Source: Streptomyces sp. SID13031
Lineage (GTDB): Bacteria; Actinomycetota; Actinomycetes; Propionibacteriales; Kribbellaceae
NCBI RefSeq assembly: GCF_010548305.1
Contig: NZ_JAAGLV010000001.1
Location: forward strand, 1 to 64,000
Reading direction: 5' to 3'
DNA: 64,000 nt
Position numbers and translations under genes: made by a program. Position 1 is the first letter of the stretch. Each line of letters opens with the position of its first letter. The notes beneath the pieces are model-generated. The model was given only the letters and a program-made list of their open reading frames with translations. It ran no database searches and was not told where the DNA came from. This document shows positions 33,458 through 42,339 of the stretch, one piece after another.

Positions 33458-33763
33458 GTGACGTTGAGCCAACCCACGGACGCCGAGCTGGACGTGATGA
33501 TCCGCGCGCGTCTCGCCTCGATCGGTATCGATCTCGACCAGCTCCCACCCGGCACCCAACCGGATCCGGAGACGGGCAGCCCCGGCCGCGACACCGCGCT
33601 GGCCGGCCTGCGCAGTTTCGTCCGGACGACGGTCGTCCCGCTCGGCGCCTACCAGTTCGCAGTACCGGGGGTAGAAGGCGACGAGGACCGCGCTGCTCTG
33701 GCGCAACAACTCTCGCCGCCGTCGCTCTACCCGTCCATCGACGTCAAGCGGCAGGCACGATGA
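33458..33763 (+). CDS. Small hypothetical protein preceding a Tat amidase
   Basis: A 101-residue hydrophilic protein starting at a GTG with a TGAGGAG site. It reads like a helical start (DAELDVMIRARLASIGIDLDQLPPG) and an acidic middle, with no recognised domain. Its stop overlaps the amidase ATG by 4 bp, so the two are coupled. It could be a subunit or an export partner of the amidase. I do not recognise the family. Confidence 0.75.
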   Translation: MTLSQPTDAELDVMIRARLASIGIDLDQLPPGTQPDPETGSPGRDTALAGLRSFVRTTVVPLGAYQFAVPGVEGDEDRAALAQQLSPPSLYPSIDVKRQAR

Positions 33764-35388
33764 CGAGCCCGGCAAGCCGCGCGGACGCCCCCGCAGACGG
33801 CCCCATGGACACCCGCGTCGACCGGCGGTCCTTCCTCCACCGAGCCAGCGCACTGGCAGCGGTCGCGACCGTCGGCACCGTCGCCCTGCCGTCGGTCGCG
33901 TACGCAGGCCCAGCCACCGCCCCGACGCTCGACAACCTCACCGCCCCCGTACGGCCGGAAGCCCAACTCGACGTCACCGAACTGACGATCGCCGAAGCCG
34001 CAACGCTCATCCGCAACGGACGGCTGAAGCCCGAGGCGCTGCTGGAGGCCTACCTCGCCCGCATCAGCAAGTTCGACGGCATCTACCAGGCGTTCAACCT
34101 GGTCCTCGCCGACGAAGCGCTCGCCCGCGCGAAATCGCTCGGCCGGTCGCGTGGCGGCGCACTGCACGGCATCCCGCTCGCGATCAAGGACAACTACTAC
34201 ACGCGCGGCATCCCGACGACGGCGAACTCCTTCCTGTTCGAGAAGTTCGTCCCGCCCTTCGACGCGACCGCGGTACGCCGACTGACGGCGGCCGGCGGCA
34301 TCGTCCTCGGCAAGACCCAGATGGGCCCGCTGGCCACGACCCGCGCGACCACACCGGACGGCCGGATCACCACGGTCAACGCTTGGACGCCCGCGGATCC
34401 GAGTACCGACCCGGGCGGCTCCTCCTCCGGATCAGCAACCGCCGTCGCGTCGCGGATGGCGACCTCAAGCGTCGGCACGCAAACCGGTGGCTCGATCACC
34501 GCGCCGTCGAACGCGCAGAACCTGACCGGCCTGAAACCCACGATGGGCCGCGTCTCCCTGTACGGCATCGTGCCGCTCAGCTACACCCGCGACCACCCCG
34601 GCCCGCTCGCCCGGGACGCCAAAGACGCCGCGATCATGCTGACCGCGATGGCCGGCGAAGACCCGAACGACCCCCGCACGCAAGGCCTGCCACCCGTCCC
34701 CGACCTGATCACCGCCGCAACCCCGGTACTACGAGGTCGCAAAGTCCGCGTCCGTTGGAAGACCAGGGTCGGCGTGATCCCCGGCTTCACGAGCGGGACA
34801 ACTGAGGTGGCGGCTGCCCGTCGAGCGGCCCTGGACACGCTGGCCGGCGTGCAGGACCTCCGCGTCGTCGACGTGACGCTGCCCGACGAGTGGGACGTCC
34901 TGACCAATGCCGCCTTCAACAACGTGCGGCTGCCCGAGCGCAGCGAGCCATTCATGCCGATGTTGCGCGCCGACCTTCGCGGCTTCGGCGTCTCGGTGAC
35001 GGGCTGGCTGCAGGGCGCGCTGCTCGGCGCCGACGAGTACCTGACCGGCCAGCGCGCGAAGGTGCTGTTGCTGCGACGGGTGCTGGACGACTTGTTCGAG
35101 CAGTGTGACGTCGTGGTGCAGATCAGTCCCACCCCGTTCGACGCGATCGGGCTTCCGGAGCTGGCCCTGCCGATCGGGTTCAGCGCGGCAGGAATCCCGA
35201 TCGGGACGATTCTGGGTGGCAAACCCTTCGGCGAGGATCGGTTGCTGGCCGTCGCGGCTGCCTATCAGGCGGTGACCGACTGGCATCAGCGGCGGCCGGT
35301 CGACCCGGAGGGCGTAGTACGGGCGAGGGCGGCCGGGCAGGATCGCGGGCGGATCCGGGCGGAGGACGTTCCTGAGCTCATGCAATGA
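33760..35388 (+). CDS. Tat-exported amidase-signature hydrolase
   Basis: A 542-residue secreted enzyme. A twin-arginine signal (DRRSFLHRASALAAVATVGTVA) occupies residues about 20-45. The amidase-signature triad is visible: Lys in GIPLAIKDNY, cis-Ser in GGSSSGSA, nucleophile Ser in TQTGGSITAPS. It hydrolyses an amide or ester outside the cytoplasm; the substrate is not determinable. It overlaps the upstream 101-residue gene by 4 bp. Confidence 0.92.
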   Translation: MTSPASRADAPADGPMDTRVDRRSFLHRASALAAVATVGTVALPSVAYAGPATAPTLDNLTAPVRPEAQLDVTELTIAEAATLIRNGRLKPEALLEAYLARISKFDGIYQAFNLVLADEALARAKSLGRSRGGALHGIPLAIKDNYYTRGIPTTANSFLFEKFVPPFDATAVRRLTAAGGIVLGKTQMGPLATTRATTPDGRITTVNAWTPADPSTDPGGSSSGSATAVASRMATSSVGTQTGGSITAPSNAQNLTGLKPTMGRVSLYGIVPLSYTRDHPGPLARDAKDAAIMLTAMAGEDPNDPRTQGLPPVPDLITAATPVLRGRKVRVRWKTRVGVIPGFTSGTTEVAAARRAALDTLAGVQDLRVVDVTLPDEWDVLTNAAFNNVRLPERSEPFMPMLRADLRGFGVSVTGWLQGALLGADEYLTGQRAKVLLLRRVLDDLFEQCDVVVQISPTPFDAIGLPELALPIGFSAAGIPIGTILGGKPFGEDRLLAVAAAYQAVTDWHQRRPVDPEGVVRARAAGQDRGRIRAEDVPELMQ

Positions 35389-35492
35389 GCTTTGTGAGAG
35401 TTCGATGACTTTTGTGCCGCGAGTTCGGCGATCATGCCTGCGGATCCTGGTGTACGGGGTTACAAAGGAAGTGTCGGCGAAGGGAGCCACGA

Positions 35493-35993
35493 ATGACGTA
35501 CGACGTGGTGGTGCTCATCGAACGGGAGATGAGCGAGGGCGACGCGCGAAGGGTCGCCGCCCTGCATGCAAGGCACGAGGAGACGGTGGACTACCACCTG
35601 CTGGTCTCCAGTCACCCCACCGAGGGTCTCGGCGGACCGATGGCGTTGCTGGGTTCCAGCTTCGCAGCGGTCGCCGGCTTGCCCCCCGGGCTCAGTCCGG
35701 GCAGGACGACGACTGCGACGGCCCTGGCCGATCCGCAGTTCGACCTGGCCTCGGTGATCGAGCACAGCTCACGAAGACTCCGCGGCCGCAACGACTGCCG
35801 GGTCAACGTCTCCATCACCCACGGCGAGATCCTGCTGGCCCTGAGAACCATGGTCACCAGCACCAAGAGCCAGGAGGTGGTAGTTGTCGCCTGGCCCGAA
35901 ACAGTAGCCCGCTTCCTGTGCTCCGACTGGGCCCACAACGCCCGCCGGGAACTCAACATCCCCCGAATCCGAGTCCTGGAACACGCCGACTAG
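35493..35993 (+). CDS. Conserved hypothetical protein, 166 residues
   Basis: A soluble alpha/beta protein starting MTYDVVVLIEREMSEGDARRVAALH with an AAGGGAG site. Parallel strands are suggested by YDVVVLIE, TVDYHLLVS, CRVNVSITHG and QEVVVVAWPE, which hints at a Rossmann-like or USP-like fold. I do not recognise a family. It stands alone between the amidase gene and an inverted repeat that probably ends its transcript. Confidence 0.75.
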   Translation: MTYDVVVLIEREMSEGDARRVAALHARHEETVDYHLLVSSHPTEGLGGPMALLGSSFAAVAGLPPGLSPGRTTTATALADPQFDLASVIEHSSRRLRGRNDCRVNVSITHGEILLALRTMVTSTKSQEVVVVAWPETVARFLCSDWAHNARRELNIPRIRVLEHAD

Positions 35994-35997
35994 CGCC

Positions 35998-36041
35998 TTG
36001 TTGTACCGCTGGCGTGATCTAGCAAGCCAGCGGTACAACAA
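35998..36041 (+). terminator. 16-bp perfect inverted repeat
   Basis: TTGTTGTACCGCTGGC and GCCAGCGGTACAACAA pair perfectly around a 12-nt loop, starting 5 bases after the stop of the 166-residue gene. A related half-site (GCCAGCGGTACGACAA) occurs near 37090-37106, after the next gene, so the sequence may be a small repeated element. Confidence 0.7.
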
Positions 36042-36096
36042 ACAGCGTTCGTCCACAGGTTTCAACCGCCGCGCCTGCGGGCCAGGTGACGACGGC

Positions 36097-37092
36097 ATGT
36101 TCTCCGGTATGAACAGAAATCTGGCGACGACGGCCGCTGAGCGAGGCGGCTGGTTCGAGCGCGCGGACGCCCACGCGGCCGGCTACGACGACAACGACCT
36201 CCGGGCCCGCGTTCGCGCCGGGCGATGGGTCCGATTGTGCCGCGGCGCGTATGCCGAGTTGCGCGAGGACCACCAATCCCGCCCCGAGTGGGACCAGGCG
36301 AGGTGGTTGCATCTCCGTGCGGCAAAGGCGTTCTATCACCGCCTCGGCGGTCGCGCGGTGGTCAGCCATCAGTCCGCCGCGCTACTGCATGGGATCGAGG
36401 TGACCGACCTCGACCTGGGCCGCGTTCACCTGACCAGGCTGTCCGGCCTCGGCAGATCCGGTACTGCGGTATGCCAGCACGCGCCTCGCCCTCCTGTACT
36501 GGAGTCGGTCGTGTTGGGTGGCGTGCGGTTGACCCCGGCCCCGCGCGCAGTGGTGGAGGCGATCCTCCTGACCACCTACCCGGTCGCAGTATCAGTGGTC
36601 GACGAAGCCCTCCGAAGAGGGCTGGCGACACCGGCGGGGCTCGTCGATGCGCTTGAGCTGTTCAGGAATCGCACCGGCATCGGCCCGGCGACCCGAGCGG
36701 TGCTGTTCGGCGACGGCCGCTCCGAGTCCGTCGGCGAGTCCCGCTTGAGGGTGCTGATGGCAGATCTCGGTCTGCCCGCTCCGCTTCCGCAGGCCGAGAT
36801 CCGGGATGAGCTGGGTGGGTTGGTAGGGCGAGTCGACTTCTTGCTTGCGGACAGTGGGGTGATCGTCGAGTTCGACGGCGCCCTCAAGTACGCGGGCACG
36901 AGTGCCCTGCCGCTCGTACGGGAGAAGCAACGCGAGGATGCCCTCCGCGATCTCGGCTACGAGGTAGTCCGCGCCACCTGGGCCGACCTCGCCCGCCCTG
37001 ATGGGTTTGCCCGGCGCATCCGGTCGGCGACCCGGCGCGCGGCGGACCGGCGTACGCCGATGGCAGGTTCTGTTACCGCTAGCGGGAAGTAG
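36097..37092 (+). CDS. AbiEi-like winged-helix protein with DUF559 nuclease-like C-terminus
   Basis: A 331-residue protein. The N-terminal part (ERGGWFERADAHAAGYDDNDLRARVRAGRWVRLCRGAYAE) is the winged-helix pattern of AbiEi-type antitoxins. The C-terminal part resembles the Vsr-like DUF559 domain: GESRLRVLM, GRVDFLLADSGVIVEFDGALKY, then LRDLGYEVVRATWADL, with the acidic and Lys residues of a PD-(D/E)xK fold. The start at 36097 is chosen for AGGTGA; Met at 36109 is possible. Solitary copies are frequent in actinobacteria and no AbiEii toxin gene is adjacent, so a toxin-antitoxin role is doubtful. Confidence 0.8.
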   Translation: MFSGMNRNLATTAAERGGWFERADAHAAGYDDNDLRARVRAGRWVRLCRGAYAELREDHQSRPEWDQARWLHLRAAKAFYHRLGGRAVVSHQSAALLHGIEVTDLDLGRVHLTRLSGLGRSGTAVCQHAPRPPVLESVVLGGVRLTPAPRAVVEAILLTTYPVAVSVVDEALRRGLATPAGLVDALELFRNRTGIGPATRAVLFGDGRSESVGESRLRVLMADLGLPAPLPQAEIRDELGGLVGRVDFLLADSGVIVEFDGALKYAGTSALPLVREKQREDALRDLGYEVVRATWADLARPDGFARRIRSATRRAADRRTPMAGSVTASGK

Positions 37093-37130
37093 CGCGCCAG
37101 CGGTACGACAAGCCGCTAGTGGGCCGTCGG

Positions 37131-37904
37131 TCAGTCGTCGATCAGAGCCCGGAGGGGGTCTCGCTCTGGGGCGGGGACGTAGGTGGCGTAGTAGTCGTAG
37201 AGGTTTTGGCGGGCTAGGCGGGCGGCGGCGTGGCCGTTGCCCGTGCGGATCGCCTCGACCACCTCGGCGTGGTGCTGGAGGGATTCGAGCATCAGGGCGC
37301 GGCTGTTCGTCGCGTGGGCGATCTTGTCCGAGATCAGACTCAGTACTACGCCGCGCACGACCTCGTTGCAGGTCTGCAGCAGGGAGTTGCGGCTGACTCG
37401 CGCGACTGCCTCGTGGAACGCGACGTCGGCTTCGCTGAAGGCGGTGAAATCGACGTCGATCGCCGCGCGCATTGCGACGAGCGTTTCGTCCATCTCGGCG
37501 AGCTGCTCGTCGGTGCGCAGGCGCGAGGCGAGCTGGATCGCCGCGCCGTCCATGATCATCCGGAAGGCGATCAGCTCGCTCAGCGTCAACTCGTCGACCC
37601 GGGCGAGCCGTGTCATCTGCTTGCGCAGCGGGCCCTGGGAGAACGGCAGGATCTCCGGGCCGTTCGGATCGCCCGGCCGGGAGCGGACGATGCCGTTGCT
37701 CTCGAGGACCCTGAGTGCCTCCCGCACGGTCGACCGGCTGACGGCGAACTGGGTCACCAGTTCACGCTCGCTGGGCAGCCGCTGACCGGGGGAGAGGTCG
37801 CCGCGGACGAGCGCGTCCTCGATCTGCTCGACGATCCGCTGGTACGCGCGAACCGTCTGCACCGGCTGGAACCGCGGCGGCTGATCCTGCGCCTGTTTTG
37901 CCAT
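37131..37904 (-). CDS. GntR/FadR-family repressor of the peptide-import operon
   Basis: A 257-residue regulator. The winged helix reads LPSERELVTQFAVSRSTVREALRVLESNGIVRSRPG. The FCD ligand-binding domain follows with FRMIMDGAAIQLASRL, DVAFHEAVARVSRN and a final HHAEVVEAIRTGNGHAAA, holding the usual metal-binding His/Asp positions. It diverges from the dpp-like operon with a FadR-type palindrome between them, so it probably controls that operon in response to its substrate. Confidence 0.93.
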   Translation of the reverse strand: MAKQAQDQPPRFQPVQTVRAYQRIVEQIEDALVRGDLSPGQRLPSERELVTQFAVSRSTVREALRVLESNGIVRSRPGDPNGPEILPFSQGPLRKQMTRLARVDELTLSELIAFRMIMDGAAIQLASRLRTDEQLAEMDETLVAMRAAIDVDFTAFSEADVAFHEAVARVSRNSLLQTCNEVVRGVVLSLISDKIAHATNSRALMLESLQHHAEVVEAIRTGNGHAAARLARQNLYDYYATYVPAPERDPLRALIDD

Positions 37905-37983
37905 CCCACACCTTCCCGCACCTCTTTTGCCTTGACAGTCCGCCCGGCAGCGATAAACCTAGTGGCCTATTGGTACCTAGTCC

Positions 37984-37998
37984 ACTGGTCCGACCAGT
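37984..37998. promoter_or_regulatory. FadR/GntR-type operator
   Basis: ACTGGTCCGACCAGT is a perfect 15-bp palindrome around one central base. It contains TGGTCCGACCA, matching the FadR-subfamily consensus TGGTNNNACCA. It lies 112 bases before the GTG of the binding-protein gene and 80 bases from the regulator start. A nearby CTAG-TGG ... GGTACCTAG sequence may be a second, weaker site. Confidence 0.75.
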
Positions 37999-38095
37999 TA
38001 CGGCTGCGCTGGCATCGCGAGTTCACCGGCGATCCGCCGCAGTCCGTACGCCGGCGGGCAGGCAAAATGCGCGCATGATGGTCAGAGGAGTTCGC

Positions 38096-39604
38096 GTGAA
38101 GTCGTATTCCCCCCGCGTGGTCGCGCTGCTCGGCGCCGCCCTGCTGGCCGTCACGGCCGCCGCCTGCTCCGCGGGCTCCGGTACTTCGTCCGGCTCATCG
38201 CCTGGTGGCGACCAGTCGCTCGTCGTCGGCCTGGTCGCCGAGCCGGCCAGCCTCGACTTCACCACCACGGACGGTGCGGCGATTCCGCAGGTGCTGCTCG
38301 GCAACGTCTACAACGGGCTCGTCAAGCAGGACGAGGCCGGCAAGATCGTGCCGGACCTGGCCAAGTCGTGGACCGTCTCCCCGGATCGCAAGACCTACAC
38401 CTTCGAGCTGGTGGACAACGCCAAGTTCACCAACGGCGCCGGCTTCACCGCAGCCGATGCCGCGTTCAGCATCAACCGCGTGAAGACAGCGTGGACGACC
38501 TCGCTCAAGGCCGCGATGGATGTCGTCGCCGACGCCAAGGCGGTCTCGCCGACCCAGTTGCAGGTGACGCTGAGCAATCCGAGCAACGGCTGGCTCTTCC
38601 GGATGACGACCCGCGTCGGCGCGATGTTCTCCCAGAGCGGCGTCGACAAGCTCGCCACCGATCCGGTCGGCACCGGACCGTACAAGTTCGGCAGCTGGAA
38701 GCGCGGCGACTCGATCGTGCTGCAGCGCAACGACGCCTACTGGGGGACGAAGCCGTTCTTCAACCAGGTCACGCTCAAGTACTTCAAGGACCCGACGGCG
38801 CTCAACAACGCGCTGCTCACCGGCACGATCAACGTCGTCGGCACGGTCCAGGCGCCGGAGGCTCTGACCCAGTTCACCAGCAACAGCAAGTACCAGGTGA
38901 TCGAAGGGACGACCAACGGCGAGGTTGTCCTTTCGTTCAACAATTCACGCCCGGTCTTCAAGGATCTCGCGGTCCGGCAGGCGATCCGCCAGGCGATCGA
39001 CCACAAGGCGCTGCTCGACACCTGCTTCGCGGGCCGCGGCAAACTGATCGGCAGCATGGTCCCGCCGACCGACCCGTGGTACGAGGACCTGACCGGCGTC
39101 GCACCGTACGACAAGGCGAAGGCGACCGCCGCCCTGAAGGCAGTGGCCGGTACGACGCTCCGGCTCCGGCTCCCGACGTTGCCCTATGCAACGTCTTGCG
39201 GCCAGGTGGTGAAGAGCCAGCTGGAGCAGGTCGGACTGAAGGTCACGATCGACCAGCTCGAGTTCCCGGCGGCCTGGCTGACCACGGTCTTCAAGAACGC
39301 CGACTACGACATGTCGATCATCGCGCACGTCGAGCCGCGCGACCTGGGCGCCGTCTTCAACGCGAAGTACTACACCCGGTACGACGACCCGACCCTGGTC
39401 GGCCTGCTGGCCGCGGCGGACTCCGGTGACGAGGCGGCCCAGGTCGACAACATGAAGAAGGCCGCGCGGCGACTCTCGGAGCAGGCCGCGGCCGACTGGC
39501 TGTTCCTGCTGCCGAACCTCGTCATCGCCGACAAGAACCTGACCGGCCTGCCCACCAACGCGATCACCGAATCCTTCGACCTGTCCCGCCTCGCCCGATC
39601 CTGA
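38096..39604 (+). CDS. Dipeptide/oligopeptide ABC transporter binding lipoprotein
   Basis: A 502-residue family-5 extracellular binding protein. The signal ends in AAAC with the acylated Cys (residue about 23). Family features include PASLDFTTTDGAAIPQVLLGNVYNGL, DPVGTGPYKFGSW and IRQAIDHKALLDTCF. The GTG at 38096 is chosen because AGAGGAG lies 5 bases upstream; the frame extends to 37898 without a proper start. It feeds the DppBCDF-like importer encoded downstream. Confidence 0.92.
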   Translation: MKSYSPRVVALLGAALLAVTAAACSAGSGTSSGSSPGGDQSLVVGLVAEPASLDFTTTDGAAIPQVLLGNVYNGLVKQDEAGKIVPDLAKSWTVSPDRKTYTFELVDNAKFTNGAGFTAADAAFSINRVKTAWTTSLKAAMDVVADAKAVSPTQLQVTLSNPSNGWLFRMTTRVGAMFSQSGVDKLATDPVGTGPYKFGSWKRGDSIVLQRNDAYWGTKPFFNQVTLKYFKDPTALNNALLTGTINVVGTVQAPEALTQFTSNSKYQVIEGTTNGEVVLSFNNSRPVFKDLAVRQAIRQAIDHKALLDTCFAGRGKLIGSMVPPTDPWYEDLTGVAPYDKAKATAALKAVAGTTLRLRLPTLPYATSCGQVVKSQLEQVGLKVTIDQLEFPAAWLTTVFKNADYDMSIIAHVEPRDLGAVFNAKYYTRYDDPTLVGLLAAADSGDEAAQVDNMKKAARRLSEQAAADWLFLLPNLVIADKNLTGLPTNAITESFDLSRLARS

Positions 39605-39617
39605 TGGTTCTGCCCTG

Positions 39618-40565
39618 ATGATCCTTCGCCTGGCCGAGCGCACCGCGGTGCTGGTGATCAGCCTCGCGGTCGCCTCGGTGCTCGTCTTCGGCTTCATGGC
39701 AGTACTCCCGGGCGACCCGGCCCGGGTCGCGCTGGGCGTGAACGCGTCCGACGACGCCGTCGCGCAACTGCGCCAGCAATTCGGACTCGACCGGCCACTG
39801 ACCACGCAGTACGTCGACTGGCTGGGCGGGTTGCTGCACGGCGACTTCGGTACGTCGTACGTGTCGAAGGTTGCCATCGGCCCGCAAGTCGCCGACCGGT
39901 TCCAGGTGACGCTGTGGCTGGTGGTGGTCGGCATGGTCGTCGCGCTGGTACTGGCCGCTCCCGCCGGAACGGTGATGGCCGCGCGGCATCGCCGGCTCTC
40001 GGGTCTTGCTCTCTCCGCTCTCTCACAACTCGGAGTCGCGATCCCGGCGTTTCTCGCGGGGATCTTGCTGATCATGCTGTTCGCGGTGAAGCTCGGCTGG
40101 CTCCCGGCCAACGGCTGGACGCCCCCAGCTGAGGATCCCGGGATGTTCTTGAAACAGCTGATCCTGCCGGCGCTGTCTCTCGGGATCGTCCAGGGAGCCG
40201 TGCTGACTCGCTACGTGCGTAGCGCCGTGCTCGAGGTGCTGCGCGAGGACTACCTTCGGACAGCGCGGGCCAAAGGATTGCGGCCGTTTCCCGCTTTGTG
40301 GCGACACGGTCTGCGCAATGCGGCGGTGCCGGTGGTGACCGTACTCGGGTTGCAGTTGGCGACCTTGCTGATCGGGGCGGTCGTGGTCGAGCGCGTCTTC
40401 GTCATCCCCGGCCTCGGCAGCCTGCTCCTCGACGGCGTCTCCAACCGCGATCTGCTGCTCGTCCAGGACGTGGTGATGGTCCTCGTCGTCGCAGTACTGG
40501 TCGTCAACTTCCTCGTCGATCTCCTGTACGTCGCCTTGGACCCCCGGTTGCGGGTGACGCGATGA
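39618..40565 (+). CDS. Peptide ABC transporter permease, DppB-like
   Basis: A 315-residue inner-membrane permease with six helices. It begins MILRLAERTAVLVISLAVASVLVFGFMA and has GDPARVALGVNASDDAVAQLRQQFGLDRPL, the typical DppB N-loop. The EAA-loop region is YVRSAVLEVLREDYLRTARAKGL. It starts 13 bases after the binding-protein gene and overlaps the DppC-like gene by 4 bp. Confidence 0.95.
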   Translation: MILRLAERTAVLVISLAVASVLVFGFMAVLPGDPARVALGVNASDDAVAQLRQQFGLDRPLTTQYVDWLGGLLHGDFGTSYVSKVAIGPQVADRFQVTLWLVVVGMVVALVLAAPAGTVMAARHRRLSGLALSALSQLGVAIPAFLAGILLIMLFAVKLGWLPANGWTPPAEDPGMFLKQLILPALSLGIVQGAVLTRYVRSAVLEVLREDYLRTARAKGLRPFPALWRHGLRNAAVPVVTVLGLQLATLLIGAVVVERVFVIPGLGSLLLDGVSNRDLLLVQDVVMVLVVAVLVVNFLVDLLYVALDPRLRVTR

Positions 40566-41380
40566 GGCGCTGGAACCCGAGTCTCGTCGTCGGCCTGGCG
40601 ATCGTCGGTTTGATCGTGCTGACCGCCCTACTGTCGTTCGTCTGGACCCCGTACGACGCCACGCTGGTCGACCCGGCTGTCAGGCTGGCGTCGCCGTCAT
40701 GGGCGCACTGGTTCGGGACGGACAAATTTGGGCGGGACGTGTTGAGCCAGCTCATGGTCGGCTCCCGGACGACGCTGTTCGTCGGGTTGGTGGCGGTCGG
40801 GGTCGCGGCGGTCATCGGCGTACCGGTCGGGATCCTCGCGGCGATGACCCGGCGCTGGGCGAGCGAGGTCGTCATGCGCGCCAACGACCTGTTGCTGGCG
40901 TTCCCGGCGTTGCTGTTGGCAATCATGTTCGGAGCGGTGTTCGGCGCAAGCACGTTGACAGCAATGGTTGCCATCGGCATCGCTACCGTGCCGTCGTTCG
41001 CCCGGGTCATCCGCAGTGGAGCGTTGCAGGTGATGCGGACGGAGTACGTACTGGCGGCTCGAGCTGCTGGTCGGCGGCCGTTTCCGATTGCTCTGCGACA
41101 CGTGTTGCCGAACGTGACGAGTCTGGTCACCGTCCAGGCTTCGGTGTCGTTCGCGATCGCAGTACTGGCCGAGGCTGCGCTGTCGTTCCTCGGCTATGGG
41201 ACGCCACCGCCGACACCTTCGTGGGGACGGATGCTGCAGGAGAGCCAGGAGTTCCTCTTCAGTGCACCGCGATTGGCGGTCTTCCCCGGCGTAGCGATCG
41301 CGATCGCAGTACTGGGCTTCAATCTGCTGGGCGATGGCCTACGCGACCGGTTCGATCCGAAGCTGGAGGACCGGCGATGA
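40562..41380 (+). CDS. Peptide ABC transporter permease, DppC-like
   Basis: A 272-residue permease with about six helices. HWFGTDKFGRDVLSQLMVGSRTTL is the conserved DppC/OppC segment, and EYVLAARAAGRRPFPIALRHVLPN the EAA loop. Start and stop overlap the neighbouring genes by 4 bp each. It pairs with the DppB-like subunit. Confidence 0.95.
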   Translation: MRRWNPSLVVGLAIVGLIVLTALLSFVWTPYDATLVDPAVRLASPSWAHWFGTDKFGRDVLSQLMVGSRTTLFVGLVAVGVAAVIGVPVGILAAMTRRWASEVVMRANDLLLAFPALLLAIMFGAVFGASTLTAMVAIGIATVPSFARVIRSGALQVMRTEYVLAARAAGRRPFPIALRHVLPNVTSLVTVQASVSFAIAVLAEAALSFLGYGTPPPTPSWGRMLQESQEFLFSAPRLAVFPGVAIAIAVLGFNLLGDGLRDRFDPKLEDRR

Positions 41381-42339
41381 GCGACGTACTTCGGGTGCAG
41401 GGGCTGACCGTCACCGTGCGGGACAAGACGCTCGTGCAGGACGTGGACCTGACCGTCGGGCCGGGGGAGCGGGTCGGGCTGATCGGGGAGTCCGGGTCCG
41501 GCAAGTCGCTGACCGCGTTGAGCATCATCGGCCTGTTGCCGGAGGACGTCCACGCTGCCGGCTCTGTGCGGTTGGCCGGCGTCTCGCACGAGCTACTCGG
41601 CGCCGACGAGCGCCGGATGTCACGCGTACGGGGACTCCAACTGGCGATGGTCTTCCAAGAGCCGATGACCGCGCTCAACCCGACGATGCGAGTCGGCGAC
41701 CAGGTCGCCGAGGCAATGCTCATCCACCGAACGGTCCCCGGCCGCCGAGCCGCCCGCGTTGCCGCTCGCGAACTCCTGGCGCGAGTCGGGTTGGCCGAAG
41801 CCGCGAGGACCTACCCGCACCAACTCTCCGGTGGCCAACGGCAACGAGTGGTCGTAGCGCTTGCCCTGGCCAACGACCCCGCCTTGCTCATCTGCGACGA
41901 GCCGACCACCGCACTGGACGTCACAGTGCAGGCGATGATCCTCGACCTGATCATGAAGGGCGTCGCCGCTCGTGAGTCTGCGTTGTTGTTCATCACCCAC
42001 GATCTAGCGGTTGTCGCCACCGTCTGCCAACGAGTCCTGGTCATGTACGGCGGCCGAGTAGTGGAGTCAGGCCCGGTGGGTGAGGTCTTCACGAACCCCC
42101 GCCACCGCTACACCCAAGGCCTACTAGCCGCCTCCGACCTGGACTCAGCCGACGCCCGCCTCCCCACCATCCCCGGCAATGTCCCCGCCGCGGGCCACTT
42201 CCCATCGGGTTGCGTCTTCCGAACCCGCTGTACCTATGCCACGGACACGTGCGCCGAGGTCCCACTGTGGGAGGGCACCCCGTCCCACGGCTTCGCCTGC
42301 CACCACCCAGCTCCAGCCCTGGAGCCCACCCATGCCTAA
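41377..42339 (+). CDS. Peptide ABC transporter ATPase, DppD-like
   Basis: A 320-residue ATPase. Walker A is LIGESGSGKSLTALS, the Q-loop region AMVFQEPMTALNPTM, the signature QLSGGQRQRVVVALALA and Walker B ALLICDEPTTALDVT, followed by the H-loop LLFITHDLAVV. The Cys-containing C-terminal oligopeptide-type domain is visible (FPSGCVFRTRCTYATDTCAE). The ATG at 41377 overlaps the permease stop. It powers import with the DppF-like ATPase. Confidence 0.96.
   Translation: MSDVLRVQGLTVTVRDKTLVQDVDLTVGPGERVGLIGESGSGKSLTALSIIGLLPEDVHAAGSVRLAGVSHELLGADERRMSRVRGLQLAMVFQEPMTALNPTMRVGDQVAEAMLIHRTVPGRRAARVAARELLARVGLAEAARTYPHQLSGGQRQRVVVALALANDPALLICDEPTTALDVTVQAMILDLIMKGVAARESALLFITHDLAVVATVCQRVLVMYGGRVVESGPVGEVFTNPRHRYTQGLLAASDLDSADARLPTIPGNVPAAGHFPSGCVFRTRCTYATDTCAEVPLWEGTPSHGFACHHPAPALEPTHA

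Noticed and set aside
36097-37092. Type IV toxin-antitoxin system
   Set aside because: Only the AbiEi-like protein is present; no AbiEii nucleotidyltransferase gene is adjacent.
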